Part shown: positions 1 through 9,169 of the stretch, piece after piece
Layout of the letters: each line of letters starts with the position of its first letter
Numbering within the stretch: position 1 is the first letter of the stretch
Assembly: GCA_015501075.1 (NCBI GenBank)
Contig: JADNYJ010000349.1
Coordinates: forward strand, 1 to 33,433
Source of the DNA: Gymnopilus junonius
Taxonomy: Eukaryota; Basidiomycota; Agaricomycetes; Agaricales; Galerinaceae
DNA: 33,433 nt
Direction: 5' to 3'
Made by a program: the position numbers and the translations under genes
The notes under the pieces: model-generated
The model's input: only the letters and a program-made list of their open reading frames with translations
Databases searched by the model: none
Told to the model about the DNA's origin: nothing

Positions 1-26
1 ATAGAGATCTGTCACATTTTTCGTTA

Positions 27-86
27 GAGTCTGTTCGGTATCCATTTTCGGTTCGAATATGAATACGAATATGAGTTTTGATGGCA
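27..86 (+). repeat. left terminal inverted repeat of the Harbinger-like element
   Basis: Sixty bases beginning GAGTCTGTTCGG. They match the reverse complement of 862-921 with one mismatch. The match ends abruptly after the TTTTGATGGCA segment. Confidence 0.9.
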
Positions 87-287
87 TCAGGAAGATACCG
101 GTAGTCGGAACGAGGTGGGGTCACAGATCGTCACACCTGATTAGATACAGTCTGATATGCATCTACACGCCTTTTACACACCCTCTGCGCGTTTTTGCAC
201 CGTGTTTTCTACGTTATAACCTCGAATTATGCTGTCCTTCTCGATCTTCAACCCCCCACCAACCCTCGACACTCATCTCTATCTGCA

Positions 288-404
288 ATGCCCGCTGGAG
301 CTGTTTGGACCGCACCCGAAGAGACTGCTTTAGTCGACTTTCTCGGCGACAACAAAGCAGAAGCTGGGGATGGCGGAAACTTCAAAAGCACGACCTTCCA
401 GCAG
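288..404 (+). pseudogene. 5' remnant of a Myb/SANT-like DNA-binding gene of the Harbinger element
   Basis: From the ATG at 288 about 39 codons read as the start of a Myb/SANT-like domain, with W-T-A-P-E-E, then A-L-V-D-F-L and a Phe-Gln-Gln end. Such proteins are the usual second gene of PIF/Harbinger elements and help the transposase reach the element ends and the nucleus. The family similarity stops at about 404. Beyond this the open frame (to 536) is only the antisense of the transposase remnant, so the C-terminal half of that frame is not a real protein. The remnant is too short to form a full DNA-binding domain. Confidence 0.6.
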
Positions 405-782
405 TTGAAAGTGTTCGCCAACATGCCCAATGGAAAGGCCAGTTACACACATATAGAGGAAGATGGCAACCTGCTCTTTCAGAGAGACGTGCTTGCTGTC
501 TCCAAGGTAGCAAAGGGAACGGAGTTCTTCAACTAGAGCAAGGAAAACGTGTAGGCTCATCCCGAGCTCTGTCCGGATACGATCTGGATGGCCATAAATC
601 AGTTCTTCGACCCAATCCGCACCAGAAAGCCTTGAGGTGTGGTAATCTTGTTTCCAGTAGAGCGGGGAGGCATAGAGGGTAGTAGCAATGCCAATTACAT
701 TAATTACATATGCAGCAGCTAGTAACAACTGCCGCTGTCGAGTTTCTCGAGGAGGAGGGGGCATAACAAGAGCTGGACGCAC
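404..782 (-). pseudogene. 5' remnant of a Harbinger-type transposase
   Basis: From the ATG at 782 the minus strand encodes about 126 residues typical of the region ahead of the nuclease in fungal Harbinger transposases. A hydrophobic N-terminal stretch is followed by a Y-W-K-Q-D-Y-H-T-S segment, then an R-x-x-L-G-M-S-x-x-V-F block and an E-Q-V-A-I-F-L-Y helix ending near H-V-G-E-H-F-Q. The open frame runs on to 330, but the last 24 residues are antisense of the Myb-like remnant. None of the acidic DDE residues is present, because the deletion removed everything downstream. Assignment to the superfamily rests on pattern recognition plus the flanking inverted repeats and the Myb-like partner. 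Confidence 0.7.
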
Positions 783-861
783 CGATAAGATCCTGAGAGA
801 TTTGCTGATAAGGCATGCGTGACAATCCCGCTCGATTTGGCAACCACCGGATTTGGCCGGG

Positions 862-921
862 TGCCATCAAAACTCATATTCATATTCATATTCGAACCGA
901 AAATGGATACCGAACAGACTC
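862..921 (-). repeat. right terminal inverted repeat of the Harbinger-like element
   Basis: Sixty bases ending CCGAACAGACTC. They mirror the left repeat with one mismatch, which lies in a short AT-rich run of CATATT-like units. Confidence 0.9.
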
Positions 922-924
922 TAA

Positions 925-1434
925 TGGACCAGTATGTTGTTGGCAGGACATTTTTTCTATCCCAGGCCTCTCACACGTCGACTGTCAAACTAAGGTATGA
1001 GGGTCACTCAAATTCGAAAAGAAGTATGTTCTGGTAAGGAATACTAGGGAGTATTGTCTTATCGTCGCAGCTCGTCGCGTGTTGCTAGCATATGGTATCT
1101 CGTTTTTGAGCTCGTGACTGCTCGCCGCACGGAAAAGACTCTGTCAATCCGACGGCTATGTACATCAGCTGTGGACCTCCAGGTCTTCCCCTTAGTGGCA
1201 CCCTGGTGCCTGACCATGATGGGAAGCAATACCGCTCTTTAGGCAACATTCTCAAGTCCCAGCCCGGCAACCCTGGAAGCATGTTTAGCATTATAACTTT
1301 CTAGCAAACATAATTTCGTCGATGATCCCCCTTCCTCTTCTCTCTGGTTTTACCTAACTTCAAGACTGTCCGAAGGTTTGACTGCTGCCACAATCACATC
1401 GCGGAGCGCTGGGGTTGGAAGCAGCACGTTAGAA
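925..1434. other. intergenic, no feature recognised
   Basis: About 510 bases between the transposon and the first DUF6533 gene. Short open frames on both strands have no recognisable content. The 3' part presumably holds the promoter of the gene starting at 1435, but I see no clear TATA box. Confidence 0.5.
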
Positions 1435-3089
1435 ATGGCGACTACCATGGGTTATCAGGACTACTCGTGTCGTGCGTCTCTTGATAAGCTCTAGTTCAAC
1501 TAGATGTATTAACTTTTATGCAGTCTCTGCGTTCGTTTTACTCGTGTGGGATACTTTTGATGCGCTCCCAGATGAAATTTTACTCATGTGGAGGTACTTC
1601 GCTATTCTTTCTTTGAAAGTAGAATTGAAATTGAACCATTCATCCAGAAGTCCAATGAGTCCAAGCAAGCTCGCATATTTGTTTATCCGATATTTTGGGC
1701 TTTTATCACTGCTGTGCGTTGGGCTCCTATTGCAAATGTCGTCGACTTCAACGTAATTTTGTTTCGCAGTGGTAACTATGTACTCGCGCAGCAATTATTT
1801 TCGCATTTTCCTGTAGCGCGCAGCGCCTGCGCAGGGTGGTATGCCTTGGGGCTGGTGACATTTTGGGCTTTATATGCCTCGTGCGATCTGTTGCTCATGA
1901 GCAAAGGTACGCCGCCTTTTTCCTCCTATAGTGTTGCGTTAACAGGTAAACTTAATTTATAGTTTATGAACTTTATGACCAATCATCCAGGGTTGCGGTA
2001 TTCCTCTTTTCCTTACACTTTGTGGAGGCCCTGGTGGTCAGCGTGTGTTCCTGGTATTCCCTTAAAGTCTTAAAGTTTGGAAACTATTGCAACGGGAATA
2101 GAATCCCTGATGGTGTCGTCGTCATCGTGTGAGTGGCCTCCCTTTTTACCGTCGAGTACTTGACGTGTTGACCTTTGATGCTAGAACCGTGATCATATTA
2201 TCTCAAATTATTCTTTGGACTCTAGTTGTGAGGAAGAAGAATATGTGGAAAGGTCCGAATCAAAATACCCTGAAAGAATTCTTTCAAGATGAGAGATGGC
2301 CATGGTACTTGACCTTGGGTATGCTCATAGTCTGGACATCACAAATTACCAAGTCTCACACCGATTAGCTGCGTTACTAGTGCTTATCCCGGCTGGTGTG
2401 ATGTGCCAGTTTATTTTGCCTTATCTGTTCTTTTCGTAAGCGGCCACCTTCCTCACCTTGTTTCCCCAGCTGATCTAATAGAACTTCTAGTTGGCCGTCA
2501 ACCATGCTCTCAGTTGGGGTACGTTCTCACACCGGATATTCCTCAGTGTTGCCGTTGATATTCTTGGCAGATATGTCGCCTATTATTGAGTGAGGCTAAG
2601 CGAGCTAACTCTAAGCCCCTCCCCCAGCCACCAGTGCATGTAGCTCAGCCCACGCTCTCACCAACGAAGGAGACTGTTCGGAATCAGGAACGAACTAAGC
2701 GGCCATATTATCTCTGGCATCCGCCCCGGCCAAGGGCTGCGTATATATTCCAATCCATGAGACTGTCATCAGAAGAGTTTACTGCCCGTTCTGAGGCTCT
2801 TGCAACCTTGGATACTCTCTCGTCGCCAAGCCTGACAGCCCAGCTATCTTCCCGTGGTCGCCGCACAGCGACGTCCTACATATCCTCACGCTTAGGACCT
2901 TCTTTGCATCCAACCATGTATGGGGATAGCAGTGAAGGGCATTCCCATGACTCCTTCAGCTCAATGACAAGCGTTGACGAGAACATTTCCGACCTGCCTC
3001 ATGGCCTACACATTGAAATAGGCAGCATGCATGCCAGCTCCAGCGTCAGTTCCTTAGATATGGCACGGGTTTGGGGCGACATTCCTTGA
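1435..3089 (+). CDS. DUF6533-like multi-helix membrane protein (402 aa, 9 exons)
   Basis: Proposed exons: 1435-1471, 1524-1593, 1648-1752, 1824-1906, 1963-2128, 2185-2318, 2369-2435, 2491-2518, 2571-3089. All eight introns are GT-AG, 50-71 nt long, and phases agree throughout. The N-terminus (residues about 8-50) has the DUF6533 signature: a hydrophobic helix ending V-W-D, then L-P-D-E-I-L-L-M-W, then K-L-A-Y-L-F-I-R-Y. Further hydrophobic segments follow, including a V-Y-E-L-Y motif at the place where the family usually has R-V-Y-A-L-Y. The last exon encodes a hydrophilic tail of about 170 residues, rich in Ser, Pro and Thr and probably cytoplasmic. The family is widespread in Agaricomycetes, has no established function and is topologically receptor-like. 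The gene converges on a second DUF6533 gene that ends at 3362. The first exon is short, so the start is less certain than the rest. Confidence 0.75.
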
Positions 3090-3361
3090 GTGGGCCATCG
3101 TTTGATATATTCATTGCTACAGTCTTTGTATACCTGACTAATCTACATAAGAAAATATAATATCGAGTTCAGCAAGCAATGAAATTGAGAAACTCTACGT
3201 AATCAGTCCTATGCGTTCCTCTGGTGGTGGGTGGTACAACGTCTAGAGTACTCCCTTGAAGGCCTGGAACTATACAGGGCCTGAGGAAAATATTCTCCAC
3301 ATTGCCGGCAATTGTGTATTTCTGGTATCATCGTCGAAATTTAGCTGCTGTCGTAGGGAGG
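3090..3361. other. convergent intergenic spacer
   Basis: The 272 bases between the stop codons of two convergent DUF6533 genes must hold both 3' ends. I see no further gene here. Short A-rich stretches near 3150-3165 could serve polyadenylation of the plus-strand gene. Confidence 0.4.
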
Positions 3362-4740
3362 CTACGGAATTGACCCGGTGGTTATTATTGATGTCAGGTG
3401 GCTGGCGCGTGAAGGTATTCGTGATTCATCTTCTGGAAAGTCGATGTAGCTCGTGAAAGCAATGCCGGTGTCCGTCATTCCATCACCAGAGTAATTGGCC
3501 GGAATCACGACAACTTTCTGCATGTTTAATATAAGGCGGCATGCCTAAAAAATAAGTGGATCAAAGCATAACAATCCCTCATGAGATAGACGCTCACCAT
3601 GATGGATAGTAAACTGAGCGGTAGTCTGGCGCAGCAATTGAGCCTTAATATCAAGATGCAAATCAAGAGGCATACACAAGTATAACATAAGGTTTGGCAA
3701 CCTGAGCTACCAACAAATATGGAATTATCACCACGAACATGGGGCAGGGGCACAGAAAGGATGAATCAACGCAGAACCCGCATTTCAAGCAGACGATTAC
3801 TTACAGACAATAAGTGCAAACACCCATGCCCCGTCTCGTACAACAAGATCAACAACTGGCGACTGCCCGAAAGCAACTTTGCGCTTCCTGACAGTCAGAA
3901 TCAATAAGACAGTTTGTGAAAAGATTGCTGCTGCCCTGCAGTAGACGGAAACAGGGTTATCAAAGCACTTTCGCGTAGTAGACTCAACGCACATAATATA
4001 AGCTGCATCGAGAGGGGTCTTAAGGACGTCGCAGGTGGGGCCAAATGGAGTTTTAGGAATGGTCAATGCAGTACAGGTCGTGGCGACGGCGATTTGTCCG
4101 AGAAGCAGGAAGGCAAGAAATAAAGCGATTCTAAGACTACAGTTGTAGAGAGCATAAACTGTAAACCATCCTTGAGTTATGGATCACCAGCGCGGACGAG
4201 ATGACCGAAAATACTTGCCTCGAAGCATGATAACAATATCAACAGCAAGCATCAGAAGACATGCAGACACGATCATAAATAGCAGCCACGCTTCGCATTC
4301 CCGCCTGCCAACTGGAAGTCGTGAAAGAGGGAAGAAGACTAGACACGTGTTTACCCTTAAAAATGGTTAAGATGGCGTATAATGCGAGCGCGGCAGACTC
4401 ACACCTGGGCCGCAATGGCAAAATAACGAGAAAATAAATAGATATATTTTACGCGGTTCATTGACCCTCTGTGGTATGGAAAGTTTAGTGTGCCGAGTAC
4501 GCTATTCAGGGACAGTGAACATACCCCCAGATGTACCGATACTCGTTGTGCCAGGTGACGACATACTCCCAGATCAGCCACACGAGACCCGCTACTAGAA
4601 ACAAGGGGTGTGTGTGTCAATATTCGGGGTCGGAGGTACCTCAGAAGGAAGGTATGGGCGTAGGACTTACAGGAACATATATTCCTCGCAAAAACCTCTT
4701 CTCCAAGTGCACTGACTCTCCATAGGTCCGTCTCGTCCAT
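3362..4740 (-). CDS. DUF6533-like multi-helix membrane protein (310 aa, 7 exons)
   Basis: Proposed exons in coding order: 4740-4671, 4594-4525, 4468-4403, 4304-4219, 4158-3805, 3701-3598, 3544-3362. Phases agree and the total is 933 nt. The N-terminus carries the DUF6533 core: a hydrophobic W-L-I-W-E-Y segment, then T-W-H-N-E-Y-R-Y-I-W, then V-K-Y-I-Y-L-F-S-R-Y-F. Later come M-L-R-V-Y-A-L-Y, the best conserved family motif, several hydrophobic helices, and a C-terminal C-R-L-I-L-N-M block before a short polar tail. The R-V-Y-A-L-Y motif is split by an intron (4159-4218) that begins GC instead of GT; only this choice restores frame and motif. Introns of 98 and 103 nt (4305-4402, 3702-3804) are longer than the rest, so those joins are less certain. 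It is probably a diverged relative of the gene at 1435-3089. The function of the family is unknown. Confidence 0.72.
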
Positions 4741-4890
4741 CTCCTGGCAGGCATGAATTCCGTGACGTGTATTGCCGTCAAGATGCCGAGGTCAACTGTA
4801 TCCTGTTGGAGCGGCGCCCGAGTGCCTCGAACCGTGTGCCCTTGGTTGAGAGACGGAAGTTCAGAAGGGCCAGTAAAGACAAAAGAATGA

Positions 4891-5379
4891 ATGGTGGTTG
4901 TTCGTGATGAACATGCCCCAATCGATGCGGCCCCAAGATGCGGATTCGTCGGCAGCAATAATGACCATACTTGCACGCCGTCCGGGGAAATTTCGTTTTT
5001 AGACCCGTTAGTTGCATCAAATAGTCTGGAACACTGCCTCAGGTTATTGAAGAAAATCGACAGGTTGGATGGAATGGAGATACCTCGCCATGATCAGGAC
5101 ATTACTATCCCGCCGAATAGACGACCGTCCTGCTTCGAGTTGATTGTGAATCGCACGATTGTGGAGTTCGAACTTCGGGCGATGAGATTCGGTCAAAAAT
5201 TTCGTCCCACGACCAGCAATCCCGGTCCGCCGTTGGTCCGACTTTCTGCAACCATTCGAGCGCCGTCAAAATTAAGGGTGAATATCGCTTTGAACAGCAT
5301 GATATGTCATCCCGATTTCACTCAGCACTGGCAAAGATCCATGAGGAAGCCGAGGAATAAATCAAATTACATATGTTAG
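4891..5379 (+). CDS. open reading frame of unknown status (162 codons)
   Basis: An uninterrupted frame from ATG to stop, lying between the divergent start of the DUF6533 gene (4740, minus) and the 3' end of the F-box gene (5362, minus), with which it overlaps by 18 bases. The product is hydrophilic and basic toward its C-terminus. It has no signal peptide, no membrane segment and no motif I recognise. It may be a chance frame, since other non-coding frames of similar length occur in this window. It could equally be the remnant of an older gene. I do not assign a function. Confidence 0.15.
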   Translation: MVVVRDEHAPIDAAPRCGFVGSNNDHTCTPSGEISFLDPLVASNSLEHCLRLLKKIDRLDGMEIPRHDQDITIPPNRRPSCFELIVNRTIVEFELRAMRFGQKFRPTTSNPGPPLVRLSATIRAPSKLRVNIALNSMICHPDFTQHWQRSMRKPRNKSNYIC

Positions 5380-6740
5380 AACTCCTTTTTCCCTCAAAGC
5401 CCTCAAATCTTCGTTGCAATCCAAAATATCTACCGAGTTGGTGTCCGACGTGTCATTGGGCATAGACGTTAGTCTTCGGAACCGCAGTTTGACGAACGTG
5501 AAGCGATTTATTAATTGTTCGCCTTTAAGTGCACGGAAAAGGTGCTTGGAGCTGGCGATCTTGACTAGGAGATCTACAGGCGTATATGCAACTTGAATGT
5601 CGAGCGTAAGTTCGAGAGTCGAAAGACCTTTAGGCGGGAGAGTTTCCAACATTGCAAAAATAAAGGGGAAGTTAGTATTAAAGTATCCGTATGTTTCCTT
5701 CGAAAAGATCGTGCCCAAAACTGTTAGATAACGCAGTTTGTGCAAAGCACCGAAATCAGGCAATGGTTGCTTCGGTTCTCCTATTGGTATCTCGCTGTCA
5801 TACAGAAATTTTGAACTGGCTAGAGCTTCGATGTAGCAGTAAATCTTTGTGAACGAAAATCAGACGCACCATACGATGGAGAACGTATGCGGATGTCCAG
5901 CTCCTCGAGGGTTCCTGAGCACTCCGCCAGAAACTCAGGAAGACCTCGAAAATCCCATAGAACCAGTTTCAAAACGACGAGCTTGCTGATATCAAAGAGA
6001 GAAGTGGGTTTGAACCAGCGAATTAATTCCTCTGGCTTATACTTTCCGCCAACTTCAGGATATAGGACTTCAAGAAACTTCAGCTTGGCTCTTTTGGTTG
6101 GCATAATATTCACGTCGAGGACCAGGCTGCCTATGGAAAGAGATTTCAAAGTGTGGCAGGCATGAAACAACGAACTAGGAAAATTAGGAAAGGCACTAAT
6201 ATCGAGTCCAGGCAAGTGTTGTACAACGTGCGTGAAAAGGGTCAGAATTTGCGGAGGAACTTCCAAAGATTTCCATCTCCACGACCATCCACCGGTAATT
6301 CTAAGCAAGCGTAAACTCGGAAGGCGGGGCAGAATGGATTGAAGAGAGGACATTTGCCTGAATGAAGGTCCACGGTGTTTGGGATTGGGAAAGTCAATCA
6401 AGGTTACTGTCAAATTTCGAACGTATGATGCTATGTGAGGCGAGCCATCAAGGAGGGATAGGAATTTGGGTCCATTGGTTTCCTCGTCTTCGAAAAATCC
6501 AGCGAAGTTGTCTTGCTTGCTAATCTTTAGTTGGACATCTATGTTGCTAAAAAGGCGTTTTTGGGATATAATAGCAAAGTCGCGACTGGTGTAAGGCAGA
6601 GTAACAAGAAAGGTTTTTCCTTCGGAGGACGTTATATCAACATCATCGATTATGTGCTGTAAGAGTTCCAGGGGAAAGACTTGGTCATTTAAAGAATCGG
6701 AAGCCAATTCTCCTGTAGCAGATGCGACCTGCGACAAGGA
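5362..6740 (-). CDS. F-box / leucine-rich type protein (N-terminus unresolved)
   Basis: Two exons are clear: 6740-5870 and 5819-5362, joined by a 50-nt GT-AG intron (5820-5869). The first begins with a short F-box-like segment, V-F-P-L-E-L-L-Q-H-I-I-D-D-V, near 6660-6700. This is followed by a T-L-P-Y-T-S-R-D-F pattern, then a long region of regularly spaced Leu-rich segments typical of fungal F-box proteins. Such proteins usually bring substrates to an SCF ubiquitin ligase through Skp1, which is family knowledge. No in-frame ATG lies near the start. A good acceptor (CTGACACAG, ending at 6741) implies an upstream first exon. An ATG at 6834 with a GT donor 34 bases later is nearby, but the phase is off by one. 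The stop at 5362 is in frame. I am confident of the body and not of the start. Confidence 0.65.
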
Positions 6741-7894
6741 CTGTGTCAGAAAAAAATAAACAGACGGGTTGCGGGTTTGGGTAGTAAATACAGTAAATAC
6801 ATGCCTTCTGAGTAAATTGTATCTCAGTCGGCATCCCAAAGATCACACAATTGAAAGAGAAATCGTGCAGTGAGTGTACAGGAGCTAAGAGGGTCGCTTA
6901 ACTTTTAAGTTAAAGTTTACACCCAATTGATTAATGCCACGTGATTACTTTCATTGAGGGCAAGTCGGACTTGGGCCGGCGAAAACGCGGTCTCGCGTCT
7001 TTTTAATTTCCTCGCAACAACTCGAACTTTCACAAGTGCTAGCCTAGCAGTCCCTGAATGTCTGACCTATAAAGACAGGCTGGAGTACGTTGCTCATGTT
7101 ATGTTGGCTTCTCTTCCTTATTGCAGACCACTGACAGGCACTTGTAATTTGAAAGTCCCTATATTGCAGGGAACTTCACCAGACCTCAGTCAATATACTT
7201 ACATCGCCTCACCCTGCAATAATCTTTCGAGATATGGCTTAAGGCTTACCATTTGAACGCGGCCCACTATCCTTCCCGCAGCCCGCCAGAGTTCAATGAT
7301 AACAATACCATGTGACGGCAGACGGTTGTTCTTACGGCTACGAAGACTATGAAACAATTGTTTCTGTCGATACTGGTGGCGTTTTTTCCAGGGCGCGCCG
7401 TAGAGCTGCGAAATGCATTGTCGGACCGGTCTTCAAAATTCTACTCGAAGGAGCACGCGGATACAAGGGTACTTCGATTTGCACGCCGTTATTTTTACCG
7501 GGCCTCGGAGAGAGTCGTCCTCATTGATGTTGTCAATTTGCGTCTTCTTGTTATGTTGTTTGGTCTCTAATGACAGACTGGTACATGTGTTAACCAATAC
7601 ATCTTTTGTATCCTAGGAGTCCACCAGTTGTGTACACCCATGAACATAACGGAAAGACGAAAAGAAGGCCACGATCAACACACTATCAGACGCGATAAGG
7701 CGATACCAAATTTAATTTGTTCGAAATTCTCTCAACACATCCACCTTTTCATTTATTTATCGTCATATGATGTCTTTCCAAAGTTCTAGTGGCATATGGA
7801 GGAGGCTTCTCGTAAAGAAGAGTATCCTAAGCACAGACTATAAAATTCCATCGACTTAGTCCCCTCGATTGACAAAGAATCAAGCCGTCTTACC
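6741..7894. other. intergenic, divergent promoter region
   Basis: About 1.1 kb between the F-box gene (minus) and the hydrolase gene (plus), so it must hold both promoters and the missing first exon of the F-box gene. Frames of 60-100 codons at 6954-7616 have no recognisable content. The 3' end carries a TATA box for the hydrolase gene. Confidence 0.5.
7839..7845 (+). promoter_or_regulatory. TATA box of the hydrolase gene
   Basis: A perfect TATAAAA, 50 bases before the ATG at 7895. This spacing suits a fungal core promoter with a short leader of about 20-25 nt. Confidence 0.45.
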
Positions 7895-9169
7895 ATGAAG
7901 CACTCAGCACTTAACCTTGTTGTCGCCGTAGCATCGCTTGTTCCTGGCATAACTTGCCAGTTCACTAATGGCGTTTCCAGTGATCCAAACGTCTTTGGAA
8001 CTGTTTTCAGTTATTGGACTAAACTGGAATCTGGATGGGATGTACGCCAGCTCTCTTCCAAACCATTTTACCTTTGCTCAATCATGCTTAGTTAACACGA
8101 GGTGATAGTGCTGCATCAATCACTCTGCCAGTGCCGCAAAACGGACCTATCACAATCCAACCTAACAAGTCTGCACTTATCATTATCGACATGCAGAACT
8201 TTTTCCTGCATGAGAGTCTCGGTGGCGACCCGTTGGGCAGGGCGATTGTCCGTACGTCAATTTTTCTTCCATGACAACTGGAATATCTGGACGTTCCTTT
8301 AGCGACTACGGTAAATACGATTCATGCTTTCCGTAATGCTGGCATGCCGGTTCTCTGGACTAATTGGGGTCTAACGGAGTTCGACTGTATGTGCTTGTCA
8401 ACCTTGATTACTAATATTTTATTAAACTTTTTCAATGCAGTGGTCAACATGCCTCCTGCTTTCCTGACCGGATTTTCTAGGGACGGCACATCGAAGACAT
8501 CTTTCGGAAGCGACATGGGTACAATCGTTGTTCCTAAGTCTGATCCTTCTATTCCGGCGACTTCTAAAACATCTGGAGGAAACACGACAATCGAAGCAGG
8601 AAGGACGCTGATGCGCGGAAGTTTCAATGCTCAACCGTAAGTGATTTCCAAGCTCAGTTTCGAGCTTCAGATGGCTTTAATAATGATACTTAGTTGGGGC
8701 GCGCTTCATACAGAACAGGTCAATGGAGTCGCGAAAGGGACTGATTTCTATTTCAATAAAAGTACGCCTATCTTATGCTCACCTTCTATGGCATCGAGTT
8801 CCATTACCTGCTCAAATAATAGACCGTTTGTCGGGAATGTGGGGCGCAGGAACACCTTTGCAGACGTGGTTGCAGGATAACAGTATGACCACTCTCTTCT
8901 TCGGTGGCGTCAATATCGATCAATGCGTCTGGGGAACACTCCTTGAGTGCGCAGCCAAATTTCTTGTGTAGTATTTTATTTTATACTGACAGGTACCATG
9001 CAGCTCATACTATAAAGGATACGATGTCATCCTTCTGGACGATATTTCCGCGACCACTTCTCCGGCAAGCGCTACAGCAATGGTTAACTTCAATGCGATG
9101 CTCGATGGCTGGAGAGCCGATTCGACAGACATAATGGGAGCGCTTCAAAAAGCGGCGAAAGGGCATTAG
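7895..9169 (+). CDS. secreted isochorismatase-like cysteine hydrolase (314 aa, 7 exons)
   Basis: Proposed exons: 7895-8041, 8092-8251, 8303-8386, 8441-8636, 8694-8761, 8823-8946, 9004-9169. All six introns are GT-AG, 50-61 nt, and phases agree. A hydrophobic N-terminus (residues 1-21, ending G-I-T-C-Q) looks like a signal peptide. The isochorismatase fold follows. A-L-I-I-I-D-M-Q supplies the catalytic Asp (about residue 82). P-V-L-W-T-N-W-G-L-T follows in the second strand-helix unit, then a Lys in F-N-K-N (about 218). G-G-V-N-I-D-Q-C supplies the nucleophilic Cys (about 253). G-Y-D-V-I-L-L-D-D closes the fold. An Asp-Lys-Cys triad is the known chemistry of this superfamily, which hydrolyses amides or vinyl ethers such as nicotinamide and isochorismate. 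The substrate here cannot be read from sequence. A signal peptide is less usual for the family and suggests an extracellular substrate. Confidence 0.85.

Larger units (their letters stand above)
27..921. mobile_element. PIF/Harbinger-like DNA transposon, internally deleted and non-autonomous
   Basis: An 895-bp unit bounded by 60-bp terminal inverted repeats (27-86 and 862-921) that match at 59 of 60 positions. Inside are the first part of a Myb/SANT-like gene on the plus strand (from 288) and the first part of a Harbinger-type transposase on the minus strand (from 782). These are the two genes expected of PIF/Harbinger elements. They run toward each other and meet at about position 404, where the DNA passes directly from one into the other, so the centre of a longer parent has been lost. 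The DDE catalytic part of the transposase is absent, so this copy could only move with help from elsewhere. The repeats are preceded by TTA and followed by TAA. This resembles the TWA target of the superfamily but is not a perfect direct duplication. Confidence 0.85.

Noticed and set aside
59..682. 207-codon plus-strand frame
   Set aside because: It runs through the inverted repeat and antisense to the transposase remnant; its composition is unlike a protein, with no motif. It is a shadow of the Harbinger element.
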